This document shows positions 1 to 9,624 of a DNA stretch of 64,000 nt, piece by piece. Under the pieces are notes generated by a model. The model had not been told where the DNA came from. It saw only the letters and a program-made list of their open reading frames with translations, and did not search any database. Position numbers and translations under genes: made by a program. Source of the DNA: Ceratopteris richardii (lineage: Eukaryota; Streptophyta; Polypodiopsida; Polypodiales; Pteridaceae); the NCBI GenBank assembly GCA_020310875.1, contig CM035406.1, positions 229,156,012 to 229,220,011 on the forward strand, given 5' to 3'. Position 1 is the first letter of the stretch. Every line of letters starts with the position of its first letter.

Positions 1-1827
1 GCCATTGCCAGTGATGCTCTTGGGTGGTTGGTGAATCATGAAATGTCCAGAGGCAATATTAAAGGCATCCCCATTCCCAACTCCAATCACCAATTGGGTC
101 TCCAAATGTTTGCGGATGACACTAACATGTGCACTTTGGCTGAGCCTATTTTTGTTGAAAATTTTCTGGCTTGTTTGAATACTTTTTGTTTGGCTAGTGG
201 TTCTCACATTAACCACTCAAAAACTGGTTTTCGTTCCTCCAATAAAATGATTCCCATCTGTATTTCTAACTCCAATTGTATGATCTTGCAGGAACAGGTT
301 GTTTTTAGACTCCTGGGTATCCCCATGGGATTCAATGTTACTATGCAACAAAGATGGGATTGGGTGATTAACAAATTTAAAGCTAAAATGTTCAGGTGGT
401 ATAATGTTTATGCCTCTTTGTCTCACAGGTGTTTCATATTAAAACATTACCTGCTCCCTTCCTTGGTGTACTTCTTGTCTTGTTGGAGCCCTTCAAAGAA
501 GCAGCTTGGCCAGGCCATTGCCCTGGCCAGGAGGTATCTATGGGGTGGCAATGATCAAGTTAATAAAACTCCTAAAGTTTCTTGGAAGATTTGCTGTTTG
601 CCTAAGCATGAAGGAGGGCTAGGCATCATATGTCCCATTAAAATGGCTGAGAATATGGCTTCTAAATGGATCCTCAGAGCTTTAAGCTCTTCTGATATCT
701 GGGCTGTTCTCCTTAAAAGGAACGTACATAAATTTCATGTCAAAAATTACAAAGCATGGTCTAACAATCACTTGTGGGATATTGTTATCTCACCCTCCAT
801 TTTTTCTCCTGTTGGTAGTACTCTTTCCTGTAGATTTTGGTCTATGTGGATGAAGGTCAAGTCCTGCTTCTCTCCCAGTTTCAAGTATACTTCTAACATT
901 AATTTCTTTTTGCAGGAATCTCCTTGGCTGGGTTGGATTGCTTTATGGAAGAACAAAAGTATTGGCATTAGAGAGCATAAATGCTTCAAACTGGGAATTA
1001 GAAACTGGGCTTGGTTCCTCAAAGATGGGGAGTTGATCTCTGATAATTATATCCGTGTCCTGACACAATGCTCTTCTGGTTGTTTTCAGATCCTGTTGGA
1101 GATGAAGTCCCTCTTGAAGGAGAAGTTGGAGGAGTGCAGGAATAGCAACACTCACATCAAGGACATTGCTAAAGATATGTGGCAAAGCTTTAAAGCCAAC
1201 AAAGGCTCTGTTCTCTGTGTGGTCAACAAGCTGAATAAGAGATGGGGTTGCAACTGGTCAGCCATCCAGTGGAGATACAGGTTCAAAGTTATCTGGGCTT
1301 TCCCCTTCAACATCAAACATTCCTTCTTGGAATGGTTGATCTTACATAATGGTCTATGGACAGGCAACAGGGCAAAGAGAGTAAATCCCAATAATGGAAA
1401 ATGTTCTCTGTGTAGCAGGGAAGAGGATTTAACCCATCTGTTCATCAAATGTTGGCATGCCAGACAGTTCTGGAGTCTGCTTGATCCTATTCTAGCAATT
1501 AAAAAGATCCCCCAACTTGGCGTTAGTGAAATCCTTCTTGGCTGTTGCAATAAACTTGATCTTGTTCTCTGGAATCTGTGGAGGGGGCATATCTTATGGT
1601 ATATATGGATCAGTAGAAATCAATCGGTGTTTAACAGTGGCAAAAAAAATTTTTTGTGTGCCCTCAGGAAAACATTGTATCTTACTGGTATACATAGTCT
1701 TCAAGCCATTAAAAATGCCCCCCAGGATCTCAATAGCACTATCAAATCCTTGCCTCCTTCTAAATGGAGGAAATCATTACTTGAATGTTACTCCCAAGAC
1801 AGATTTACTATGGTCTGTAATTTGTAA
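1..1827 (+). CDS. LINE ORF2 protein, C-terminal part (reverse transcriptase and zf-RVT), partial at 5' end
   Basis: The reading frame is open from base 1 (AIASDALGWLV...) to the TAA at 1825-1827, so the first ATG at 28 is internal. The visible protein begins inside the reverse transcriptase. The catalytic FADD motif is encoded at 109-120, followed by the thumb-like block LLGIPMGF and the conserved YFLSCW segment. A zinc-knuckle of the zf-RVT type, CSLC...H..C, starts near 1402. ORF2 proteins of this clade nick target DNA and copy the element RNA at the nick. The endonuclease and N-terminal RT are off the window. About 608 codons are uninterrupted, which suggests recent activity. RT identity is certain from family motifs; present activity is unknown. 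Confidence 0.92.
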   Translation, partial: AIASDALGWLVNHEMSRGNIKGIPIPNSNHQLGLQMFADDTNMCTLAEPIFVENFLACLNTFCLASGSHINHSKTGFRSSNKMIPICISNSNCMILQEQVVFRLLGIPMGFNVTMQQRWDWVINKFKAKMFRWYNVYASLSHRCFILKHYLLPSLVYFLSCWSPSKKQLGQAIALARRYLWGGNDQVNKTPKVSWKICCLPKHEGGLGIICPIKMAENMASKWILRALSSSDIWAVLLKRNVHKFHVKNYKAWSNNHLWDIVISPSIFSPVGSTLSCRFWSMWMKVKSCFSPSFKYTSNINFFLQESPWLGWIALWKNKSIGIREHKCFKLGIRNWAWFLKDGELISDNYIRVLTQCSSGCFQILLEMKSLLKEKLEECRNSNTHIKDIAKDMWQSFKANKGSVLCVVNKLNKRWGCNWSAIQWRYRFKVIWAFPFNIKHSFLEWLILHNGLWTGNRAKRVNPNNGKCSLCSREEDLTHLFIKCWHARQFWSLLDPILAIKKIPQLGVSEILLGCCNKLDLVLWNLWRGHILWYIWISRNQSVFNSGKKNFLCALRKTLYLTGIHSLQAIKNAPQDLNSTIKSLPPSKWRKSLLECYSQDRFTMVCNL

Positions 1828-1922
1828 CCCTTTGCTTTTTGATGGGATCTCTGCTTCCCTGTATACTTTGTAACTTTTTCCATTAATTTACTCTCCTTTC
1901 CTGTTGTCTCAAAAAAAAAAAA
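1..1922 (+). mobile_element. L1-type LINE, 3' portion, cut by the left window edge
   Basis: This is the 3' part of a non-LTR retrotransposon. An ORF2 frame is open from base 1, followed by an 83-bp 3' UTR and a poly-A run at about 1911-1922. The 5' half lies outside the window, so its target duplication cannot be tested. It belongs to the same clade as the complete LINE at 2906-8697, with the same domain order and many shared blocks. It is clearly a separate subfamily, because the proteins differ throughout. The two elements lie tail to tail about 1 kb apart. Confidence 0.93.
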
Positions 1923-2885
1923 GAATCTCTCTCTTGCTCTCTCTCTCTCTCTGACTTCACGAATTCTCTGCAGCGCCAGCATAAGCATGCGTCTCTCTCT
2001 CTGGATGACATGTATTTGCCACCGATGCCATAATCCTCTCACCACAGAAATTCTTTGGGCACATCATCAATGATTAGCTGGATCTCTCTGCGTGACTCTC
2101 TCTCTCTCCCAAAATTTTGCGCGTGCTACCTCCGAGTCTGTACCCTCTCTCTATCCCTCTCTGATCGTCACGGTCCAACAGTCTTATCTATTTTTTTTTT
2201 TTTGAACAGAACAGGAAAGATAAAATTAGTGCAAGGAGAAGAAAAATACATCCAGGGGCTTAGCCCCAAGGGCTTATCACAGACTAAGGGATTCCAACAG
2301 TCCTATCTAGCTGCCGCCGTGCTCTACACCAATTTCTCTCTCCTGACAAATCAACCTGTCGCGCACCGTCCTCCTAACTCTCTCTCTGCGGAGAATCTTT
2401 CTCTCTCTCTCTCTCCTCTCTCTCTAATCGAATACGCGTCGCCTTCACTCAGCCTCTCTCTCCTTGTATCTTTCTGCCACATCAGCGCACGCGAAAACAG
2501 CTCCGAATAGCGCCGCCCTGGCTTCTCTCGGACTTAGTCCAAGAACACTATGAATCTGTACCACTAATCTTCTCCAGCTTGGTAATCGCGCCACACAAGA
2601 CTCCGCCAGAGGCACTGTCTAGTACACACACAAGCTATCCAGCCATCGACTCCAACTCCTTCCCTCTATCTCTCTCGGCTACAGCGCGTCCACAATTTTC
2701 TCTCTCGCTCCCTACGGGGCCAATCTCATCTCTCTCACTATTTCTGTCTAGAGAAGTCTCAGGCGCCATTAAATGCTGCTGGGCACATCCATCTCTACTA
2801 TTCATGCACCAATTGAATCTCTCTCCGTTTGTTTCTCTCTGCGCAATTGTCTCTCTACGTGCGTGGTAACCTCCACTTGCGTGCG
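1923..2885. repeat. CT-rich tract with interspersed (CT)n runs
   Basis: About 1 kb with CTCTCTCT runs every 30-100 bases on the plus strand, separated by ordinary sequence. The same character resumes at 8711, right of the LINE insertion, so the LINE at 2906-8697 split a once continuous CT-rich region. I see no supported gene. The open frames here are low-complexity Ser/Leu strings. It could be a promoter or 5' leader of an unseen gene, or the 5' UTR of another element. Confidence 0.7.
2174..2309 (-). mobile_element. Severely 5'-truncated LINE tail (102 bp) with target-site duplication
   Basis: A T13 run at 2191-2203 starts an insert read as a minus-strand poly-A tail. The sequence after it (gaacagaacaggaaagat...) resembles the 3' end of the complete LINE at 2927 onward. 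The insert at 2191-2292 is flanked by 17-bp direct repeats at 2174-2190 and 2293-2309 that differ at one base. This is the signature of target-primed insertion of a very short LINE, or of a SINE sharing its tail. Confidence 0.85.
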
Positions 2886-2999
2886 TGCGTCATCGCTACC
2901 TCTCTCTTTTTTTTTTTTTTTTTTTTGAAGGAACAGGAAATTTAAAATTGATGCAAGAGAACAAACAGGACAGTGCACCTTCCAAAAGGAAGGGAACAC

Positions 3000-5900
3000 T
3001 TACAATATAAGACTTTCAATATGCCATCTGATGAAAGTGGCCATATTGTCTCTAGTTACAGAATGAGCTTGAAGTAATTTGGACCTCCACATATTACAAG
3101 GATACTTTTTGATCAAGGTATGAGGGTTAACATCACCTAACTCATTTTTACTGGAATTCCTGAGGCACCAATCTAAAAGTCTAACCATTCCCAATATACA
3201 AGGGTAGAAATGATCTTTACAATGTTTATCAAAAATTTTACTATTCCTATCTTTCCAGATAGCCCACAGGATGTGAGCTCTCAGCAGCTGCCAAATCACA
3301 ATGTCCATTCTATTAGCTTCTCCAAGAAGAAGAGCTCTGGAGTTAGGGGGTTTAGTTCCAACAGTTTGACAGTAAAGATAGAACACCTTCCAGTATCTGG
3401 CAGAGTTCTTGCATTTGAAAAAAATGTGATCCAAATCTTCATTTTTGCCACAGAAATGACAGTTTCCTGCATCAATTTTAAATTCCCTGGCCTTGTTGCC
3501 AGTCCATATTCCCTTGTGAAGAATCAACCAAAGAAGGAAGGAGTGTTTGATGGCCAGAGGAAAGGCCCAAACACATTGAAATCTGTATCTCCATTGATGG
3601 GTAGTCCAGGATAGGGACCACTTCCTGTTAAGTCTTCCAAACAGCAGATTGCTTCTGGTGCCAGTCCTTTTGAAGTTATTGAACATATCCTGAGAGACAT
3701 CAGTAATATAGACAGGCTTCTCCCACATATTAGCATCCACCTTTTCCATCAGCACATTCTTCTTGTCTTGCAGGATCTGTTTACAGGCAGCAGACAAGGT
3801 ATTATTGTTTAAAATTTGACTATCATCAATAAGATTACCATTGTTCATAAGATCCTTCCATCTGCTGAAACCCTTCCTTCTACATTTGTTCCACCTGATA
3901 GGTAAGGAGGTTCTGGTTACTTTGTCATGCCATCCTATCCACATAGAATCCTGCAAAAAGAAGGAGAAGTTAAACTGAAACCAAACAGGAAGATTGTACT
4001 CCCTTTTAATAGTCATCCATGACTTCCAAAAATTACAGATAAGAATACTCCCTTTTGGAACAAAAATAGCAGGAGAAACAACTACATCCCAGATATCAAA
4101 ATTAGTCCAGCATTTATTATCTGCAATCCAGAATTTAGGTATATGCCTTCTGATGAGACAAGCCCAGAAATCATTAGAAGACACAGCCCTACAAATCCAT
4201 TTAGCTGCCATCTGAGTAGCCATTTTGGAGGGACAAATTAATCCCAGACCACCATCAGACTTCCTCAAGCAACAGGTATTCCAGGCCACCTTGGGAATCT
4301 TATTATTACCCCATAAAAATCTTCGAGCAAGAGCTATAGCTTGAGCCAGCTGTTTCTTATTGGGATGCCAACAAGACAAGTAGTAGGTTAGACAAGGAAG
4401 AATATAATGCTTGAGAACAAAGGCTCTTTGAGCAATATTATTCTGAAAATCAATCCACTTAAAAATTTTTTTCCTAAATTTGTCCAGGACCCAGTTCCAT
4501 CTTTGTTCTTGAGTGATTTCAAAGCCCATAGGGATGCCCAACAACCTGAAAACAGAGCCTTTTTTTAAGATGTCACAACCTGCCATTTTAACACAATCAG
4601 GAATACAACCATTAGAGGAAAAAAAACCAGTCTTTTCATGATTAACCACAGAACCACTAGCCAAGCAGAAGGTATTAAGACACTGAAGAAAAGACTCAGC
4701 AGAAAATTCCTCAGCTTTCATAATAAGGTTCGTATCATCAGCAAAAGTTTGAAGACACAAGGGGGAATGGGCTTGGGGGATCTCAATGCCCTTGATGCAA
4801 TTTTGATTCATAGAGTCCTTAACAAGCCACCCAAGAGCATCAGCCGTGATAGCAAAGAGAAGGGGAGCTAAAGGACAACCCTGACGAATGGATCTACACA
4901 GCCTGAAAGAAGAAGAAAGCTGACCATTCATAGCCACTTTAGAATGAGCATTACCAAATAAGATGCTGGTGTACTTAATAAATCTTTTGCCCAAACCAAT
5001 GTCATGAAGGGATTGAAGAATAAAATCCCAATCAATCCTGTCATAAGCCTTGTCAAAATCTATTTTGAAAAAAAAAGTGTCAATGTTCATCTCCTTGGTA
5101 TACTCATATCCTTCCCAAATGGAAATGATAGCATCAAGAATAAACCTACCTTTAATAAAACCTTTCTGTTCAGGAAGAATGATACTATCCATCAAAGGAC
5201 TCAACCTTCTAGCAAGGGAGGAGGCAAAGATTTTATAAAGAGAAGTCAGACAGGAGATAGGTCTCCAGTTATTAAGATCTTCTTTTGTTCCTCTTTTGTG
5301 TATCAACTTAATAACACCAGTATTAATGTAGGCAGAAAGAGTTCCTCTTCTCATGGCTTCTTGCCAGATCCAAAGAATAATGGGCACCAAAATTTCTTTG
5401 AACTCTTGAAAAAATTCATTGGGAATACCATCATGACCAGGAGACTTACCAGGCCTCAATTTACTAATGGTTTCTCTAACCTCACCAGCAGAGAGGGGGA
5501 GATCAAGGAGGGAGACCAAGCCAGGAGGAACCATTTTCTTCCTTCTCTGGGCAATGGCAGCTCTTGCACTCCAGATGAGGTCCCCTCTCTTGGGAGGAAC
5601 AGAGAAAACATTGGTAAAGAAGCTAACAGCCTCCTGAAGGTTTTCTTCTAAAGAAGTAGCAAAATCACCATTACTTTTTTTAACCAGGGGGATGAAGTCC
5701 CTGGTCTTTTTCTTTCTCATAAGATCAAACATATTCTTGTTAGGCTTATCCATTTTACCAGCCCAAAATTCTCTGGACATGACAAGGGCACCATGAGCAA
5801 GATGATAATCTTCATGCCTAATTTTTTCCTGGTACTCAAGGATCTTCTGCTTTTTCATTTGGTCAGGAGTTTTAGAGTTCTTCATATTCTCCATCTCCTT

Positions 5901-6833
5901 AATAATCATCATCCTTCTCTTATATCTAGACAGAGTAGCCTTTCTTTTATACATGGTAAGAGCACACTGCACTTCTTTGATAGCCTCCTCCCAGGCTTTG
6001 AAAGGGGAACATCCCTTAATAAAATGCTTCTTAAAAATAAGTCTGATGTGATCTTTCACAATGGGAATTTTAATCAAGGACATATCAAAGTGAGGCCAGC
6101 CAGCTCTATAGTTAGGGTTATTACTCATAAATTTAGCAACTAAGGGAATATGATCAGACAGCTGCAAGGAGGGGTCAGCCACACAGTGATAATTCCAAAA
6201 GGACTGAGCCCTATTAGCACTCATATAAATCCTGTCAAGTCTAGCAGATAAAAACTTACTATAATTCCTATTATTCCAGGTATGCCCCGTATTAACAGAT
6301 AAGTCAATGAGATTATGCTTAAGAATCATATTAAACCAAACATTTTTTTCATTGCCAGAAATAATGTTATTTATGTTACCGTTCCTGTCTCCCGAGTTGG
6401 TGATCATGTTGAAATCACCAGTGAGAATGACATCTCCAGAGAGATTGCCAATCTCCTCCCAACACTTGGATCTGATAGAAGAACAATTGTCAGCATAAAC
6501 ACAGACAATGGTGAAATTCAAGGGTTCTTTACATTTGATAGCAACCCATTGATTGGTGTTGCTAATCATAACTTCTTCAACCGAATTACACAGACTGGTA
6601 TTGATTCCTATAGCAGCACCACCCTTACCACAGTGGTTGGTATGAAACCAAGAGGAACAACTGCTAACCATATTTAGATTAGCAGTAAGATGGTAACCAT
6701 AACTTTTAATTTCTTGAAGACAAATAAAGTCAGGCCTCAAGGAGGCATCAGTTAACCATTTATTAAGAATTTTACTTCTGACAGGGTCTGTCAGACCTTT
6801 AGTATTAAGGGAAATGAGTTTGAGACAATCCAT
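3000..6833 (-). CDS. LINE ORF2: APE-type endonuclease, reverse transcriptase, zf-RVT
   Basis: A 1277-residue uninterrupted protein. The N-terminal endonuclease/exonuclease/phosphatase domain (about residues 1-235) shows the Asn near residue 10 (ISLN), the Glu in CLQEIK, the LTGDFN block and the terminal SDH triad. The reverse transcriptase (about 470-760) shows GFIKGR, FFFKIDFDKAYDRIDW, RQGCPLAPLLF and the catalytic FADD near residue 697. A C-terminal zf-RVT knuckle (CHFC...H....C) lies near residue 1122. No RNase H domain is seen. All catalytic residues I can check are present, so the enzyme may be active. The ATG at 6833 lies 21 bases after the ORF1 stop, so translation by reinitiation is plausible. 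Confidence 0.96.
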   Translation of the reverse strand: MDCLKLISLNTKGLTDPVRSKILNKWLTDASLRPDFICLQEIKSYGYHLTANLNMVSSCSSWFHTNHCGKGGAAIGINTSLCNSVEEVMISNTNQWVAIKCKEPLNFTIVCVYADNCSSIRSKCWEEIGNLSGDVILTGDFNMITNSGDRNGNINNIISGNEKNVWFNMILKHNLIDLSVNTGHTWNNRNYSKFLSARLDRIYMSANRAQSFWNYHCVADPSLQLSDHIPLVAKFMSNNPNYRAGWPHFDMSLIKIPIVKDHIRLIFKKHFIKGCSPFKAWEEAIKEVQCALTMYKRKATLSRYKRRMMIIKEMENMKNSKTPDQMKKQKILEYQEKIRHEDYHLAHGALVMSREFWAGKMDKPNKNMFDLMRKKKTRDFIPLVKKSNGDFATSLEENLQEAVSFFTNVFSVPPKRGDLIWSARAAIAQRRKKMVPPGLVSLLDLPLSAGEVRETISKLRPGKSPGHDGIPNEFFQEFKEILVPIILWIWQEAMRRGTLSAYINTGVIKLIHKRGTKEDLNNWRPISCLTSLYKIFASSLARRLSPLMDSIILPEQKGFIKGRFILDAIISIWEGYEYTKEMNIDTFFFKIDFDKAYDRIDWDFILQSLHDIGLGKRFIKYTSILFGNAHSKVAMNGQLSSSFRLCRSIRQGCPLAPLLFAITADALGWLVKDSMNQNCIKGIEIPQAHSPLCLQTFADDTNLIMKAEEFSAESFLQCLNTFCLASGSVVNHEKTGFFSSNGCIPDCVKMAGCDILKKGSVFRLLGIPMGFEITQEQRWNWVLDKFRKKIFKWIDFQNNIAQRAFVLKHYILPCLTYYLSCWHPNKKQLAQAIALARRFLWGNNKIPKVAWNTCCLRKSDGGLGLICPSKMATQMAAKWICRAVSSNDFWACLIRRHIPKFWIADNKCWTNFDIWDVVVSPAIFVPKGSILICNFWKSWMTIKREYNLPVWFQFNFSFFLQDSMWIGWHDKVTRTSLPIRWNKCRRKGFSRWKDLMNNGNLIDDSQILNNNTLSAACKQILQDKKNVLMEKVDANMWEKPVYITDVSQDMFNNFKRTGTRSNLLFGRLNRKWSLSWTTHQWRYRFQCVWAFPLAIKHSFLLWLILHKGIWTGNKAREFKIDAGNCHFCGKNEDLDHIFFKCKNSARYWKVFYLYCQTVGTKPPNSRALLLGEANRMDIVIWQLLRAHILWAIWKDRNSKIFDKHCKDHFYPCILGMVRLLDWCLRNSSKNELGDVNPHTLIKKYPCNMWRSKLLQAHSVTRDNMATFIRWHIESLIL

Positions 6834-6854
6834 AAGACAGAAAAAGGAAAGAAA

Positions 6855-7338
6855 TTACTTTTTATGATTCTTGAGAGGTTTGACTGCCGAGATTGAACTT
6901 CTTACCACCTCCTTTCTTTTGGATTTGGTCTTTTCCTTAGCAAGAGGGCTGTCAGATGCCATTATCACATCCATATTGGTAGCCTCTAATTCATCCTGCA
7001 ATAACCCTTCATCACTTTTGTTCAGTTGCTCAACAAAAATATCATCACTGGATTTCGGATTATTAGCTATATCTTCATCCATACAATAAGAGGTAGGGGG
7101 GATACCAGTAGATTTGCTACTACCTCTTTTACCAACAACAGTCCAACCTGAATCTTCATTATTGTTACCATTTTGAACCGGAGAAATACGTCCAGAACTT
7201 TCCTTGCTTATATTTCCTGCACCTGCAGCTTCAGAATTATCAGCTTCTTCAAGAACTTGATAAGGGTTACTAATAGTTTTAACCAACATTTCAGGTTTCT
7301 GCCCAAGACTAGTATTTTTCCTCCTAATTTTAAAAGAA
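6855..7338 (-). CDS. LINE ORF1, C-terminal tail in the +1 frame
   Basis: Past the A7 run (T7 at 7339-7345 on the plus strand) a second frame stays open for about 160 codons to a stop at 6855. It includes NPYQVLEEADNSE, typical of the region after the zinc knuckle in plant LINE ORF1, and a Lys-rich end. Counting one A fewer joins the two frames without a stop. It may be a real one-base mutation, a sequencing error in a homopolymer, or slippage at AAAAAAA during transcription or translation. An independent small protein from the ATG at 7289 is possible but less likely. Confidence 0.75.
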
Positions 7339-8469
7339 TTTTTTTACCGACTGATCGGAAGTAGCAGCTTCATTTTTAGTATTATTAACAACAGACTTCT
7401 TATTATCACCATTATTGATATCTTTGTTATTATTTACCATCAGGCTGGGGCAGTCTCTGATCAAATGACCTTGCTTATAACAATTAAAACAGGCATTAGG
7501 TAAGTTCCTATACAAGACCTTCTGTTCATGCAACTTCATACCCTCTGAGTTCTTAAGAACAAGAACAGATTTAATATGTTTGGACGTATCAACTTCAATA
7601 AGCATTTGAGGATCCCATTTAGGATTGAATCCATTTCTAGGTTTCTGTCCCAAGACTTTACCAATAAGATTGCCCAATTGTTCAAGCCAGGGATAGTATT
7701 CAATAGGCAAGTCAGGAAGTTCTACCCAAACAGGAACCTTGGTGGGTTTTGTCCCCCTGGGATTAAAGCCAGGATGCCACTTAAAGAATGAAATAGGAGT
7801 ATTCCTTAATATCCAGTGCCCTTCTGCAATAACCTGCATTGCATTATGAGCATCTTCAAAAAAGAAAAGAAAATAATTATTAGGGAGATATTGAATATGT
7901 TTGACAAATAACCCTCTGCTTTCCCAGTTTATTTTAATCCAGTACTTGAGATTTTCAAGAGCAGGCCGAGGACCATGACAAAGACCAATCACAACCTTCT
8001 CAGACAAGTGATTATTCCATGATTCTAAGGAGGAACTCTCAATTATAAGAGTGCATTCATCCTTATCCTCTTCAAATTCTTCTACATTAATAAAATGAGC
8101 AGCACCTTTTTCCTCAGAGACTCCCTCAACCATCTTATCTTTTCCTTTTCTATCGCAGCTATTACTAAAGGTAGAGTGAATACCTGGCAATCCTTGATTA
8201 TTGTTGAACATTGAATAGTGATTTTGCTGAGGAACCTGTAGAGCACCGGCATACGACAAGACATTGGTGCTTTGTCGAGCATTCGAGTGATTATCAAATA
8301 CCTGCAAACTATCGTCAGGATGACATCCAGAGGAATTCGCAGAACCAGAACGGGTAAGGGTTTCGCCACAGTCGAATACAGGGTTGAACGCAGTCAGTAA
8401 GCCCCCCGACTCTGTCTGCAGAGAAGAAGGACCCGCCATCCCATCCCTAAGGGCGTCGTGTAACGACAT
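7330..8469 (-). CDS. LINE ORF1, main part: DUF4283 and CCHC nucleic-acid-binding protein
   Basis: ORF1 proteins of plant LINEs bind the element RNA in a ribonucleoprotein. The frame is open from 8634, but the first 55 codons are GC-rich leader with an unlike composition. I prefer the ATG at 8469 (MSLHDALRDGM), giving about 379 residues; 8634 would give 434. The middle holds a DUF4283-type domain (HGPRPALENLKYWIKINW ... GHWILRNTPISFFKWHP). A zinc knuckle C-x2-C-x4-H-x4-C (CFNCYKQGHLIRDC) is encoded at 7450-7491. The frame ends at a TAA (7330-7332) right after an A7 run, and the protein's natural continuation lies in another frame. Confidence 0.88.
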   Translation of the reverse strand: MSLHDALRDGMAGPSSLQTESGGLLTAFNPVFDCGETLTRSGSANSSGCHPDDSLQVFDNHSNARQSTNVLSYAGALQVPQQNHYSMFNNNQGLPGIHSTFSNSCDRKGKDKMVEGVSEEKGAAHFINVEEFEEDKDECTLIIESSSLESWNNHLSEKVVIGLCHGPRPALENLKYWIKINWESRGLFVKHIQYLPNNYFLFFFEDAHNAMQVIAEGHWILRNTPISFFKWHPGFNPRGTKPTKVPVWVELPDLPIEYYPWLEQLGNLIGKVLGQKPRNGFNPKWDPQMLIEVDTSKHIKSVLVLKNSEGMKLHEQKVLYRNLPNACFNCYKQGHLIRDCPSLMVNNNKDINNGDNKKSVVNNTKNEAATSDQSVKKFF

Positions 8470-8697
8470 AACGAAGACCAAGAGCAGCGCGCCGACAAAA
8501 GCAGACCAAGAGAGCTCCACAAGGGAGCCCCTCGAACTGAGACGACAGCAGGGCCAAGACCCCCCTCGTAACGAGGGGGAGAGGGGCACTAAAGGCGGCC
8601 CGCACCCCGAAGGGCGACCGCAGGCTAGTACCACGAAGCAGAGTAGTAGAACATGCAGCTAGGGCTTACTTCCTCTGTTCCTACCGTTTCTGCAATA
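8470..8697 (-). promoter_or_regulatory. 5' UTR and presumed internal promoter of the complete LINE, with a GC hairpin
   Basis: About 228 bases between the right target duplication and the preferred ORF1 start. It is much more GC-rich than its surroundings and holds a perfect 8-bp inverted repeat, CCCCCTCG-TAA-CGAGGGGG at 8561-8579. LINE promoters lie inside the 5' UTR, so promoter function is inferred from position only. Confidence 0.55.
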
Positions 8698-8717
8698 CGT
8701 CGTCGCTACCTCTCTCT

Positions 8718-9624
8718 CTTTGATATGCCAACAGAGTTTTCTCTCTAATTCTTTCTTTCTCAACGTCAACCTGCAATGATCTGTCTTTACCATGGTAAAA
8801 CCTTTAATGGTTCAAGGTGTTCTTACAATTCAAATCAGGCAATAAAAAAAATGCATTCATCCGAGAACCATAAACATTCCAATGAGAACAAAGCTCATAA
8901 GTGTGGAATGGTCTCACCACTAATGAGAAGATCAATTCCATCTCGGTGTATCATGGAGCAATGAACAATAAGCAATGAAGGAATGAATGAAATAAGGACA
9001 AGGAGCATACCTGGAGGAGACGATCCACAAGCAAGATCCACGGGGTGGGGAAGAAACAAATGAATTTGCACTTATTTATAGGCCTCCCTAGGCCTTGTCT
9101 CTAGAATGTTCTAAGCTCCTCAATGAACTTTCTAATTTTGATAGTATTTTAATTTTTCCTTAGACTATGGTTTTTGGTTTCACAATGTATATATACAATT
9201 TAATTATTTTTAGGGTTTCACCTAGGATAAACGCCAATTCCAAGGGTCCAACCTAGGATTTTTGATCGGAGAAATTAGGGGTTTGCTCACAATTAACTCA
9301 AGCTCATCAATTCAATAGTTTATTTACAGTTTGGACCTAAACTCTAAGGGTTTCCAAGGGTTCAAGTCCGGTTTTCATGGGGTAATTTCATGTTTTCAGG
9401 GGTTTTTAAGGGTCAAACCTAGGTTTTATGGGTCTAAAGTCAGTTATTTACACACATGAGTCTAACATGCATCTCTAACATAATTTTGCATCGCACAATC
9501 AATCAATTCGGCCAAAACATGTATACTTTTTACCACTTTCTTAGAAAAACATCACACAAAACTCATAAAATCAATCAATTTTGAAAAAAAACAGGCACAC
9601 TTCCTTGTGGGATTTCATCCCGAA
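8718..9624. other. Intergenic stretch without recognised gene
   Basis: CT-rich to about 8760, then AT-rich unique-looking sequence. It contains several near-repeats of the phrase gggtttcca / gggttcaa / gggtttttaaggg around 9200-9430. The open frame at 8776-8964 has no recognisable domain. I see no splice-like gene structure I would defend. Confidence 0.5.

Larger units (their letters stand above)
2886..8717 (-). mobile_element. Complete L1-type LINE with 20-bp target-site duplication
   Basis: The element runs on the minus strand from its 5' end at about 8697 to a 21-22-base poly-A tail (T run at 2905-2926). Direct repeats at 2886-2905 and 8698-8717 match at 19 of 20 bases and are the target-site duplication. 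Order along the element: 5' UTR, ORF1 (DUF4283 and CCHC), a 21-base gap, ORF2 (endonuclease, RT, zf-RVT), a 73-bp 3' UTR, poly-A. Length is about 5.8 kb, normal for plant L1. ORF2 is intact and ORF1 has one frame change, so this is among the youngest elements in the window. Confidence 0.95.

Noticed and set aside
2055-2869. Ser/Leu-rich frames in the CT-rich tract
   Set aside because: Low-complexity translation of (CT)n runs, no domain, no codon signal.
3210-6677. Plus-strand frames across the LINE ORF2 (up to 215 codons)
   Set aside because: Shadows of the intact minus-strand ORF2.
7173-7364. Plus-strand 63-codon frame over ORF1
   Set aside because: Shadow of the ORF1 tail on the minus strand.
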